From: Streptomyces sp. HUAS YS2
Lineage (GTDB): Bacteria > Actinomycetota > Actinomycetes > Streptomycetales > Streptomycetaceae
NCBI RefSeq assembly: GCF_033343995.1
Contig: NZ_CP137573.1
Location: forward strand, 2,389,001-2,453,000
DNA: 64,000 nucleotides
Reading direction: 5' to 3'
This document shows, in pieces, positions 39,298 to 47,119 of this stretch. A program made the position numbers and the translations under genes. Numbering within the stretch: position 1 is the first letter of the stretch; each line of letters starts with the position of its first letter. A model generated the notes under the pieces. That model did not search any database and was not told the origin of the DNA. It worked only from the letters and a program-made list of their open reading frames with translations.

Positions 39298-39891
39298 TCA
39301 GACCGTAATTGTACGGGGCTTGAAGGCCGGTCGACCGGCCTCGTAGGCCGCGATGTCGGCTTCGTTCTGAAGGGTGAGGCTGATGTCGTCCAGGCCGTTC
39401 AGGAGACGCCAGCGGGCGTTCTCGTCGAGCTCGAAGTCGGCGTCGATCCCGGCCGCGAGCACCTTGCGGCGCTCCAGGTCGACGGTGATCTCGGCGGTCG
39501 GGTCGGCTTCGGTCAGCTCCCAGAGCGCGTCCACGGTCTCCTGCGGCAGGACGACCGTCAGCAGGCCGTTCTTCAGCGAGTTGCCGCGGAAGATGTCGGC
39601 GAACCGGGACGAGATCACGGTCTTGAAGCCGTAGTTCTGCAGCGCCCAGACGGCGTGCTCACGGGAGGAGCCGGTGCCGAAGTCGGGGCCGGCGACCAGG
39701 ACGGTCGCACCCTGCCGCTCGGGGCGGTTGAGGACGAACTCGGAGTCCTTGCGCCAGGCCTCGAACAGGCCGTCCTCGAAGCCGTCGCGGGTGACCTTCT
39801 TCAGCCAGTGGGCCGGGATGATCTGGTCGGTGTCGACGTTGCTGCGGCGCAGCGGGACGGCCCGGCCGGTGTGCGTGGTGAAAGCTTCCAT
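39298..39891 (-). CDS. leuD: 3-isopropylmalate dehydratase small subunit
   Basis: Swivelling domain of isopropylmalate isomerase in leucine synthesis. 197 residues from ATG 39891. Signatures: [40 protein letters not shown] and [20 protein letters not shown]. Follows leuC with a six-base gap, so translation is probably coupled. Confidence 0.96.
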   Translation of the reverse strand: MEAFTTHTGRAVPLRRSNVDTDQIIPAHWLKKVTRDGFEDGLFEAWRKDSEFVLNRPERQGATVLVAGPDFGTGSSREHAVWALQNYGFKTVISSRFADIFRGNSLKNGLLTVVLPQETVDALWELTEADPTAEITVDLERRKVLAAGIDADFELDENARWRLLNGLDDISLTLQNEADIAAYEAGRPAFKPRTITV

Positions 39892-39897
39892 GGTTCC

Positions 39898-41322
39898 TCA
39901 GACCCCCGCGGTGGTGGCGACGTCGGACAGATCGGCCGGGGAGGCCAGGTGGCCCAGTACGGCGGTGGCGGCGGCGACCTGGGGCGAGACCAGGTGGGTC
40001 CGGCCGCCCTTGCCCTGCCGGCCCTCGAAGTTGCGGTTGGAGGTGGACGCGGAGCGCTCACCGGGGGCCAGTTGGTCGGGGTTCATGCCCAGACACATCG
40101 AGCAGCCCGCGTGCCGCCATTCGGCGCCGGCCTCCTTGAAGACCTTGTCCAGGCCCTCCTCGACGGCCTGCAGGGCGACCCGGACCGAGCCGGGGACGAC
40201 CAGCATGCGGACACCCTCGGCGACCTGGCGGCCCTCCAGCAGGGCGGCGGCGTTGCGCAGGTCCTCGATGCGGCCGTTGGTGCAGGAGCCTACGAAGACG
40301 GTGTCGACCTTGATGTCCCGCAGCGGCTGCCCGGCGGTCAACCCCATGTACTCCAGGGCCTTTTCGGCGGCCAGGCGCTCCGAAGCGTCTTCGTACGAAG
40401 CCGGGTCGGGGACGTTCGCCGAAAGCGGCGCGCCCTGGCCGGGGTTGGTGCCCCAGGTGACGAACGGCGCCAGCTCGGCGGCCTCGATGACGACCTCGGC
40501 GTCGAAGACGGCGTCCTCGTCGGTCTTCAGGGTCTTCCAGTACGCGACGGCGGCGTCCCAGTCCTCGCCCTCGGGGGCGTGGGCGCGGCCCTTCAGGTAC
40601 GCGAAGGTGGTCTCGTCCGGGGCGATCATGCCCGCGCGGGCGCCGGCCTCGATCGACATGTTGCAGATGGTCATCCGGGCCTCCATCGAGAGCTTCTCGA
40701 TGGCGGAGCCGCGGTACTCCAGGACGTAGCCCTGGCCGCCGCCGGTGCCGATCTTCGCGATGATCGCGAGGATGACGTCCTTGGCGGTGACGTCCTCGGG
40801 CAGCTCGCCGTTGACGGTGATCGCCATGGTCTTCGGCCGGGCCATCGGCAGCGTCTGCGTGGCCAGCACGTGCTCGACCTGGCTGGTGCCGATGCCGAAG
40901 GCCAGCGCGCCGAACGCGCCGTGCGTGGAGGTGTGCGAGTCGCCGCAGACCACGGTGGTGCCGGGCTGGGTCAGACCCAGCTGCGGTCCCACCACGTGGA
41001 CGACGCCCTGCTCGACGTCGCCCAGCGGGTGCAGCCGTACGCCGAACTCGGCGCAGTTCTTCCGCAGGGTCTCCAACTGGGCTCGGGAGACCGGGTCGGC
41101 GATCGGCTTGTCGATGTCGAGGGTCGGGGTGTTGTGGTCCTCGGTGGCGATGGTGAGGTCGAGGCGCCGGACCTGGCGGCCGTTCTGGCGCAGACCGTCG
41201 AAGGCCTGGGGGCTGGTCACCTCGTGCAGCAGGTGCAGATCGATGAAGAGGAGGTCGGGCTCGCCCTCGGCGCGCCGGACGACGTGGTCGTCCCAGACCT
41301 TCTCCGCGAGTGTCCTACCCAT
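39898..41322 (-). CDS. leuC: 3-isopropylmalate dehydratase large subunit
   Basis: Catalytic [4Fe-4S] subunit of isopropylmalate isomerase. 474 residues from ATG 41322 with GGAGGGAAAGCG upstream. [16 protein letters not shown] is the usual start. The cluster ligands lie in [14 protein letters not shown] and [34 protein letters not shown] is the substrate region. In S. coelicolor leuCD is controlled by NdgR, encoded divergently here. Confidence 0.96.
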   Translation of the reverse strand: MGRTLAEKVWDDHVVRRAEGEPDLLFIDLHLLHEVTSPQAFDGLRQNGRQVRRLDLTIATEDHNTPTLDIDKPIADPVSRAQLETLRKNCAEFGVRLHPLGDVEQGVVHVVGPQLGLTQPGTTVVCGDSHTSTHGAFGALAFGIGTSQVEHVLATQTLPMARPKTMAITVNGELPEDVTAKDVILAIIAKIGTGGGQGYVLEYRGSAIEKLSMEARMTICNMSIEAGARAGMIAPDETTFAYLKGRAHAPEGEDWDAAVAYWKTLKTDEDAVFDAEVVIEAAELAPFVTWGTNPGQGAPLSANVPDPASYEDASERLAAEKALEYMGLTAGQPLRDIKVDTVFVGSCTNGRIEDLRNAAALLEGRQVAEGVRMLVVPGSVRVALQAVEEGLDKVFKEAGAEWRHAGCSMCLGMNPDQLAPGERSASTSNRNFEGRQGKGGRTHLVSPQVAAATAVLGHLASPADLSDVATTAGV

Positions 41323-41351
41323 CGCTTTCCCTCCGGCCGACGTCTACGCCG

Positions 41352-41386
41352 GCACAACTAGAGACCCGTTTCGCGGGCCGTTGTGC
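41352..41386 (-). promoter_or_regulatory. Structured leuC leader
   Basis: Outer arms GCACAAC (41352-41358) and GTTGTGC (41380-41386) enclose a small stem CCCG/CGGG, a nested hairpin in the leuC 5' leader 30-65 bases before the start codon. It could be an attenuator or an mRNA-stability element. I saw no leucine-rich leader peptide. Confidence 0.4.
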
Positions 41387-41429
41387 GGCCGCCTCACCAG
41401 GGTGACAAGTTCCCAGGAAAATTGAACTT

Positions 41430-41450
41430 GCGTTTCACAGAGTGAGACGC
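41430..41450 (+). promoter_or_regulatory. Inverted repeat, likely NdgR operator
   Basis: GCGTTTCAC-AGA-GTGAGACGC, arms matching at eight of nine positions, ends 12 bases before the ndgR start. It lies in the ndgR-leuC divergent region, where NdgR of S. coelicolor is known to bind. Assignment is by position and IclR-type symmetry. Confidence 0.6.
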
Positions 41451-41462
41451 GAATATCGTTGC

Positions 41463-42179
41463 ATGGACAACTCTAGCGGCGTGGGCGTTCTCGACAAGGC
41501 AGCCCTTGTCCTGAGCGCCCTGGAGTCCGGTCCGGCCACCCTCGCAGGTCTGGTCGCGGCGACGGGACTCGCACGACCCACGGCACACCGACTGGCCGTG
41601 GCACTTGAACACCACCGGATGGTGGCCCGTGACATGCAGGGCCGGTTCATCCTCGGACCGCGGCTGGCGGAGCTCGCCGCCGCGGCCGGCGAGGACCGTC
41701 TGCTCGCGACCGCCGGGCCGGTGCTGACGCATCTGCGCGACGTCACCGGCGAGAGCGCGCAGCTCTACCGGCGCCAGGGCGACATGCGCATCTGCGTCGC
41801 GGCGGCCGAGCGGCTGTCCGGCCTTCGGGACACCGTCCCGGTCGGCTCCACGCTGACGATGAAGGCGGGCTCCTCGGCGCAGATCCTGATGGCCTGGGAG
41901 GAGCCCGAGCGGCTGCACCGCGGCCTCCAGGGCGCCCGCTTCACGGCGACGGCCCTGTCGGGCGTACGGCGCCGCGGCTGGGCCCAGTCGATCGGTGAGC
42001 GCGAGCCGGGCGTCGCGTCCGTCTCGGCGCCGGTACGGGGCCCCTCGAACCGCGTGGTGGCCGCCGTGTCGGTCTCCGGGCCGATCGAGCGCCTCACCCG
42101 CCACCCGGGCCGTATGCACGCCCAGGCGGTCATCGACGCGGCCGCCCGCCTCTCCGAGGCCCTGCGCCGCAACGGCTGA
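41463..42179 (+). CDS. ndgR: IclR-family regulator NdgR
   Basis: Regulator of leucine and other amino-acid pathways and of antibiotic production. 238 residues from ATG 41463 (MDNSSGVGVLDKAALVLSAL). The N-terminal winged helix is ALESGPATLAGLVAATGLAR, PTAHRLAVALEHHRMVARD; the C-terminal IclR effector domain has SGLRDTVPVGSTLTMKAGSS and SAPVRGPSNRVVAAVSVSGP. No Shine-Dalgarno site precedes the start, so the mRNA may be leaderless. Divergent from leuC, the usual arrangement. Confidence 0.95.
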   Translation: MDNSSGVGVLDKAALVLSALESGPATLAGLVAATGLARPTAHRLAVALEHHRMVARDMQGRFILGPRLAELAAAAGEDRLLATAGPVLTHLRDVTGESAQLYRRQGDMRICVAAAERLSGLRDTVPVGSTLTMKAGSSAQILMAWEEPERLHRGLQGARFTATALSGVRRRGWAQSIGEREPGVASVSAPVRGPSNRVVAAVSVSGPIERLTRHPGRMHAQAVIDAAARLSEALRRNG

Positions 42180-42267
42180 CGCTGTTCAGTTCTCCCCCTG
42201 TTCGTTCCCGGCCCACCGCTCCAACGCCGCAGCGGTGGGCCGGAGTTGTACGTCCGGAGCCAAACAG

Positions 42268-42303
42268 CGAAGAAGCCCTCCCCCGAAGGGAAGGGCTTCT
42301 TCG
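42268..42303. terminator. Terminator shared by ndgR and the tRNA cluster
   Basis: A 12-bp stem CGAAGAAGCCCT and complement with a GC-rich loop region, immediately 3' of the last tRNA-Glu on the minus strand and 88 bases after ndgR. Both sides carry short T-runs. Confidence 0.8.
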
Positions 42304-42305
42304 TT

Positions 42306-42381
42306 TGGTACCCCCGACCGGATTCGAACCGGCGCTACCGCCTTGAGAGGGCGGCGTGCTAGGCCGCTACACAACGGGGGC
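42306..42381 (-). tRNA. tRNA-Glu (CUC), copy 1
   Basis: Acceptor GCCCCCG pairs with the 3' strand; the anticodon loop CTCTCAA on a CCGCC/GGCGG stem gives anticodon CUC; the T-loop is TTCGAAT. 76 bases including an encoded CCA. Confidence 0.97.
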
Positions 42382-42422
42382 AAGATCTTGACCACGCGAC
42401 GGAGTCGCATGATGTTACTGCG

Positions 42423-42494
42423 CTGGCCTACCAGGACTCGAACCTAGACTAACTGAACCAGAATCAGTCGTGCTGCCAATTACACCATAGGCCA
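42423..42494 (-). tRNA. tRNA-Gln (CUG), copy 1
   Basis: Acceptor TGGCCTA with TAGGCCA; anticodon loop TTCTGGT on ACTGA/TCAGT gives CUG. 72 bases; CCA is not encoded. Confidence 0.97.
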
Positions 42495-42512
42495 CTGGTG
42501 GTTTAGACCAGT

Positions 42513-42588
42513 TGGTACCCCCGACCGGATTCGAACCGGCGCTACCGCCTTGAGAGGGCGGCGTGCTAGGCCGCTACACAACGGGGGC
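42513..42588 (-). tRNA. tRNA-Glu (CUC), copy 2
   Basis: Identical to copy 1 over the mature sequence, CCA encoded. Anticodon CUC. Confidence 0.97.
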
Positions 42589-42649
42589 CCTAGCGATCCT
42601 GCATCGGGTCCACCGGGTGCGACCCAGGTGATCCCGCGGGAAGGATCTG

Positions 42650-42722
42650 TACCCCCGACCGGATTCGAACCGGCGCTACTGCCTTGAGAGGGCAGCGTGC
42701 TAGGCCGCTACACAACGGGGGC
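42650..42722 (-). tRNA. tRNA-Glu (CUC), copy 3
   Basis: Same as the other Glu copies except for one compensated base pair in the anticodon stem (CTGCC/GGCAG instead of CCGCC/GGCGG), and no encoded CCA (the sequence after the discriminator A is CAG). 73 bases. Confidence 0.96.
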
Positions 42723-42764
42723 TTTGTGGATGAGATCCACGTACGTGCAGATGAGCTCTGCGAG

Positions 42765-42836
42765 CTGGCCTACCAGGACTCGAACCTAGACTAACTGAAC
42801 CAGAATCAGTCGTGCTGCCAATTACACCATAGGCCA
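42765..42836 (-). tRNA. tRNA-Gln (CUG), copy 2
   Basis: Same mature sequence as Gln copy 1, without CCA. First gene of the five-tRNA run, reading Gln-Glu-Glu-Gln-Glu on the minus strand. Confidence 0.97.
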
Positions 42837-42930
42837 CCAAAACGCGATCCCCGTCGAGGGGGATCTTGTTCGGGTTGTGCTCCGGAGGGTTTCGGCCTTT
42901 CGGCTTGCTCCCCTCGGCGCAGGAAGAACA

Positions 42931-43653
42931 TTACCTGAAGGTGTCCGGCGCTCCAAAACGGGTATCCCCGCGCAGCACCGCGGGGAGCTGGTGGAGGTCG
43001 GTGATGCGGGTCAGCTCGGGCCGGCCGCCGGCGTCCGCGCGGTCCAGCCAGATGCCGGCGAGCCCCGCGTCGGACGCCCCGCGGGCGTCGATGTCCGGCT
43101 GGTCGCCGACGTACGCGACCTGCTCCGGAGGCAGCCGCAGGGCCTCGCAGGCGGCGTGGAAGGCTTCCGCGGCGGGTTTGGCGACCCCCAGCTCGGCGGC
43201 GCACAGGACGGCCTCGAACCGGTCCCGTACACCCAGCACGCGGAGCTTGTGGTCCTGGTTGTGGATGCTGGAGTTCGACAGGACGGCGTGACGGTAGTCA
43301 CCCGCGAGCAGGTCGAGGACCGGCACGGTGTCGGGGAACAGCTCCCAGGCGGCCTCGTAGTGCACGACGTACCGCCGGAACCAGGCGTCCGCCTCGTCCG
43401 CGGTCATCCCCGGCTCCCCCAGGAAGTCCCGCACCCGCGCGCGCCGCTGCTCCTGGAAGTCCCCGCCCTCGGCCTCGTACCGCCGCCAGTGCAGCACGGT
43501 GAGCTCCTGCCAACGACGAAGGGCCTGGCCGACGGAGCCGAATCCGTCCACCAGGCCCTCGGCCGTGAGGTGATCGCGCATGCCGGTCAGGTCGGCCGTG
43601 GCGTAGTCGAAGATCGTGTCGTCGATGTCCCACAGGACCGCGCGGATGGCCAT
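42931..43653 (-). CDS. HAD-superfamily hydrolase
   Basis: A 240-residue haloacid-dehalogenase-like phosphatase. Motif I DIDDT is at residues 9-13 (AVLWDIDDTIFDYATADLTG), motif II is LSNSSIHNQ, motif III has the lysine in GVAKPAAEAF, and motif IV is YVGDQPDIDARGASDAG. The helical cap of type C1 lies between motifs I and II. The substrate is unknown. It lies between the tRNA cluster and the permease remnant. Confidence 0.92.
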   Translation of the reverse strand: MAIRAVLWDIDDTIFDYATADLTGMRDHLTAEGLVDGFGSVGQALRRWQELTVLHWRRYEAEGGDFQEQRRARVRDFLGEPGMTADEADAWFRRYVVHYEAAWELFPDTVPVLDLLAGDYRHAVLSNSSIHNQDHKLRVLGVRDRFEAVLCAAELGVAKPAAEAFHAACEALRLPPEQVAYVGDQPDIDARGASDAGLAGIWLDRADAGGRPELTRITDLHQLPAVLRGDTRFGAPDTFR

Positions 43654-43677
43654 AGGACGACCGTACCCGCCACCCGG

Positions 43678-43947
43678 TCAGCGCCGCAGGGCCTCCGCCG
43701 GCTGGATGCGGGCGGCGCGCCAGGCCGGGTAGAGGCCCGCGCCCAGACCGGTCACCAGACCGATCGCCGTGGCCGCGGCCGCCGTCGCCGGATGGATCAC
43801 CGGGGTCCAGTCACGGATCACCGCGACCGCCACCACGGTCAGGACGCCCAGGGACGTGCCTACGAGACCGCCCAGGGCGCCGAGGGCGCCCGACTCGGCG
43901 AGGAACTGCAGGGTGATGTGGCGTCCACGCGCGCCGAGCGCCCGTCG
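43678..43947 (-). pseudogene. C-terminal remnant of a MacB/FtsX-type ABC permease
   Basis: Reading the minus strand up to the stop at 43678-43680 gives about 85 residues: RRALGARGRHITLQFLAESG, then two hydrophobic segments (ALGALGGLVGTSLGVLTVVA and ATAIGLVTGLGAGLY), then PAWRAARIQPAEALRR. This is the unmistakable end of a MacB-family FtsX permease (last two membrane helices and the PAWRAARIxPxEALR signature). No start codon with an RBS and no upstream permease part exists: before the fragment comes the gltX terminator. So the gene has lost its front, probably by a deletion. Confidence 0.88.
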
Positions 43948-43974
43948 CGGGCCACCCGGGAACGACGGAACGTC

Positions 43975-44008
43975 GAAGGGGCGCCGGCCACATGGCCGGC
44001 GCCCCTTC
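43975..44008 (-). terminator. Terminator after gltX
   Basis: A perfect 15-bp stem GAAGGGGCGCCGGCC and complement with loop ACAT, 18 bases past the gltX stop. Confidence 0.85.
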
Positions 44009-44026
44009 GGTTCGTACCGGGTGCCC

Positions 44027-45502
44027 TTACGCGGCGAGCTTCGCCAGCGCCGCGTCGATGCGGGCCAGGGTCTTCTCCTTGCCCAGGATCTCCAGGGACT
44101 CGAAGAGCGGCAGGCCGACGGTGCGGCCGGTGACGGCGACGCGGACCGGGGCCTGGGCCTTGCCGAGCTTCAGGCCGTGCTCCTCGCCGGCGGCCAGGAC
44201 CGCGTTCTTGAGGGACTCCGGGTCGTTCCAGTCCGCCGCGTCCAGCTTCTCGCGGGCGGTGCGCAGCAGGGCGTCGGAGCCCTCCTTCATGGCCTTCTGC
44301 CAGGACGCCTCGTCCTCGACCGGCTCCTGCAGGAAGAGGAAGTCGACGTTGGCCGTGATGTCCGAGAGGACGGTGAGGCGGGTCTGGGCGTACGGGGCGA
44401 TCCGCTCCCAGGCCGCGCGGTCGAAGTCCTCGGGGGCCCAGTTCGCGTGCGGGGCCTGCAGCCAGGGCTCGCAGGCCTCGGCGAAGGCCTTCACGTCGAG
44501 GCGGCGGATGTGGTCCGCGTTGATCGACTCGGCCTTCTTGAGGTCGAAGCGGGCCGGGTTGGCGTTGACGTCCGCGATGTCGAACTTCGCCACCATCTCC
44601 TCGATCGAGAAGAGGTCCTGGTCGGCCGAGAAGGACCAGCCCAGGAGGGAGAGGTAGTTCAGCAGGCCCTCGGGCAGGAAGCCGCGCTCGCGGTAGATGT
44701 TGAGGGACGCCTGCGGGTCGCGCTTGGAGAGCTTCTTGTTGCCCTCGCCCATCACGTACGGCAGGTGGCCGAAGGACGGGATCTCCTTGGCGACGCCCAG
44801 CTCGATCAGCGCCTTGTAGAGCGCGATCTGCCGCGGGGTGGAGGAGAGCAGGTCCTCGCCGCGCAGGACGTGGGTGATCTCCATCAGGGCGTCGTCGACC
44901 GGGTTGACCAGGGTGTACAGCGGGGCGCCGTTGGCGCGCACGATGCCGTAGTCCGGGACGTTGTCCGGGGTGAAGGTGAGCTCGCCGCGGACCAGGTCGG
45001 TGAAGGTGATCGGCTCGTCGGGCATCTTGAAGCGGACGATCGACTCGCGGCCCTCGGCGCGGTAGCGCTCGATGCGCTCGGCGCTCAGGTTGCGGCAGGT
45101 GCCGTCGTAGCCGGAGGGCTTGCCGGCCAGGCGGGCCGCGTCGCGGCGGGCCTCGAGCTCGACCGCGGTGCAGAAGCAGTGGTACGCGTAGCCGCCGGCG
45201 AGCAGCTTCTCGGCGACGTCCCGGTAGATGTCCATCCGCTGGGACTGCCGGTACGGGGCGTGCGGGCCGCCGACCTCCGGGCCCTCGTCCCAGTCGAGGC
45301 CGAGCCAGCGCAGCGAGTCGAGCAGCTGGTTGTACGACTCCTCGGAGTCGCGGGCCGCGTCGGTGTCCTCGATGCGGAAGACCATGGTGCCCTGGTTGTG
45401 CCGGGCCCAGGCCCAGTTGAACAGGGCGGTGCGGACCAGGCCCACGTGGGGGTTGCCGGTCGGCGAGGGACAGAAACGGACGCGGATGTTCGCGTTAGCC
45501 AC
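44027..45502 (-). CDS. gltX: Glutamyl-tRNA synthetase
   Basis: Charges tRNA-Glu; in streptomycetes also mischarges tRNA-Gln, later amidated by GatCAB. 491 residues from GTG 45502. RFCPSPTGNPHVGLVRTALF holds the HIGH-like motif HVGL and KKLSKRDPQASLNIYRERGF the KMSKS-like motif; RGEDLLSSTPRQIALYKALI is conserved. It overlaps the FAH-family gene by eight bases and may be co-transcribed with it. tRNA genes for Glu and Gln lie 1.2 kb downstream. Confidence 0.96.
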   Translation of the reverse strand: MANANIRVRFCPSPTGNPHVGLVRTALFNWAWARHNQGTMVFRIEDTDAARDSEESYNQLLDSLRWLGLDWDEGPEVGGPHAPYRQSQRMDIYRDVAEKLLAGGYAYHCFCTAVELEARRDAARLAGKPSGYDGTCRNLSAERIERYRAEGRESIVRFKMPDEPITFTDLVRGELTFTPDNVPDYGIVRANGAPLYTLVNPVDDALMEITHVLRGEDLLSSTPRQIALYKALIELGVAKEIPSFGHLPYVMGEGNKKLSKRDPQASLNIYRERGFLPEGLLNYLSLLGWSFSADQDLFSIEEMVAKFDIADVNANPARFDLKKAESINADHIRRLDVKAFAEACEPWLQAPHANWAPEDFDRAAWERIAPYAQTRLTVLSDITANVDFLFLQEPVEDEASWQKAMKEGSDALLRTAREKLDAADWNDPESLKNAVLAAGEEHGLKLGKAQAPVRVAVTGRTVGLPLFESLEILGKEKTLARIDAALAKLAA

Positions 45503-46271
45503 GCTTGATCACCTTGTTGGTGAGAGTGCCGATGCCTTCGATGGTGACGGCGACCTCGTCGCCGACGTTGAGGGGGCCGACCCCGGCGGGGGTGCCGGTG
45601 AGGATGACGTCGCCCGGGAGCAGCGTCATGGCCTCGGTGATGTGGACGACCAGGTCCTCGATGGAGCGGATCATGTCGCTCGTCCGACCCAGCTGGCGTT
45701 GCTCACCGTTGACCGTGCACTGGATGGTGACGTCGGCGGGGTCGAGGTCGGTCTCCACCCAGGGGCCCAGCGGGCAGGAGGTGTCGAAGCCCTTGGCGCG
45801 GGCCCACTGCTTCTCGCGCTTCTGGACGTCGCGGGCGGTGACGTCGTTGGCACAGGTGTAGCCGAAGATGACGTCCTTGACCCGCTCGCGGGGCACCTCG
45901 CGGCACATGCGGCCGATGACCACGGCCAGTTCGGCCTCGTGGTGCAGCTCGTCGGAGAAGGAGGGGTACTCGATGGCGTCACCGGAGCCGATCACCGAGG
46001 TGGTGGGCTTGAAGAAGGTGATCGGCGCCTCGGGGACCTCGTTGCCGAGTTCGGCGGCGTGCTCCGCGTAGTTGCGGCCGATGGCCACGACCTTGTTGGG
46101 GAGCACGGGCGGCAGGAGCCGTACCTTGTCGAGGGGGACCTTCGTCCCGCTGAGCTCGAAGTCGGTGTACGGGATGCCCTTGATGATGTCGAGAACGAGG
46201 CCGTCCTGGCCCTCGCCCTCGACGGCGCCGAAGGCGACATTGCCGTCGATGGAGAATCTGGCGATGCGCAC
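45495..46271 (-). CDS. Fumarylacetoacetate-hydrolase family protein
   Basis: A 258-residue FAH-domain protein. GTG 46271 start. The metal-binding core shows VVAIGRNYAEHAAELGNEVP, DELHHEAELAVVIGR (Glu ligands), YTCANDVTARDVQKREKQWA and LTGTPAGVGPLNVGDEVAVT. Family members are dioxo-acid hydrolases, isomerases or oxaloacetate decarboxylases; the substrate cannot be told. In many actinobacteria this gene sits just upstream of gltX, as here. Confidence 0.92.
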   Translation of the reverse strand: MRIARFSIDGNVAFGAVEGEGQDGLVLDIIKGIPYTDFELSGTKVPLDKVRLLPPVLPNKVVAIGRNYAEHAAELGNEVPEAPITFFKPTTSVIGSGDAIEYPSFSDELHHEAELAVVIGRMCREVPRERVKDVIFGYTCANDVTARDVQKREKQWARAKGFDTSCPLGPWVETDLDPADVTIQCTVNGEQRQLGRTSDMIRSIEDLVVHITEAMTLLPGDVILTGTPAGVGPLNVGDEVAVTIEGIGTLTNKVIKRG

Positions 46272-46383
46272 GAGTGCTGTCGCCCCTCACTGAAGCTGGC
46301 TGGAGTCTGACGCTCCAGGCTAGCGCGGCGAGCGGGACGGCCCGCCGTATTACCCGGCGGGAAGGGGTAGGGCTCGGCGGCGG

Positions 46384-46569
46384 TTACTCCGCGACGGCGG
46401 CGACCGGCGCGTCCATCAGGACGGTGCGGCGCGGGTTCGCGGTCTGGGTGGGGAGTTCGACGGTGTGCTCGGGCTGGGCGCCCCGCTCCAGCAGCTCGGC
46501 GTCCTCCAGGTGCGCCAGCGTGGTGCGGCGGGGGTTGGCGGTGGTGCGCAGGAGCATCGTCGTCTTCAT
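46384..46569 (-). CDS. 61-residue protein with duplicated TANPRRT motif
   Basis: A small ORF starting at ATG 46569 (MKTTMLLRTTANPRRTTLAH). The motif TANPRRT occurs at residues 10-16 and again at 43-49, each followed by xL, with a mostly acidic stretch (HLEDAELLERGAQPEHTVEL) between. No cysteine, no signal peptide. The AGAGG site is a loose 13 bases from the ATG. I do not recognise the family. The repeated arginine motif could be a binding or modification site. Confidence 0.6.
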   Translation of the reverse strand: MKTTMLLRTTANPRRTTLAHLEDAELLERGAQPEHTVELPTQTANPRRTVLMDAPVAAVAE

Positions 46570-47119
46570 CGCGGGCGTCAGACCTCTACAGAGCGGCGGA
46601 GTTTGTAAAGCGTCAGGCTAAACACTCGATCCCCTTCGAATGCATGGAAGACGCAACGATCTACGTGTGAGTTTGCTCACCACTCGCAGGGCAATCCGGG
46701 CATTACACCCCATTGGTCAAGGCCAATGAAACGGACATTGCGTGCGTGAATCAGTCATTCCGCTCCTGATCATGGCGACTGGGACACTCGGCAACACTCG
46801 CCGCTTGGTAAGCAAAAGTCCGATTCCTCCGTGATCATCTTCTACATCGCGTGACATGATGTTCACGCGTTGTCATGCCTTTCGACACCACGGACACGGC
46901 TCTTGTTGGAGATCCGGCACTGTGCTGGAATTCCACGCACCGCCGCGGGTTTGAGACCGGCGCGCAGGGGGCGCTGTACAGCGCCGAGCGAGCGGCGGGG
47001 AAGGGGGAACTGCGCCGGTCGACGACGACCACCATGGGGTGCACTGTGTGCCCCAAGACGCCGACACCGTCCTGTCCCGTTCACGCGGGGGGACGCCTGG
47101 TCCAGAGGTTGCGACGCTA
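46570..47119. other. Regulatory region upstream of the first conservon
   Basis: 550 bases between the 61-residue gene and cvnA1. The part 46600-46870 is less GC-rich than its surroundings and probably carries promoters for both. A plus-strand frame 46875-47120 (81 residues, MPFDTTDTALVGDPALCWNS) ends in a TAG whose last base is the first base of the cvnA1 GTG. Its codon third positions are less GC-biased than real genes here, so it may be a short leader ORF or chance. Confidence 0.4.

Noticed and set aside
42268-42836. tRNA cluster considered as an integration site
   Set aside because: No integrase gene, no duplicated tRNA 3' end as an attachment repeat, and flanking genes are core genes.
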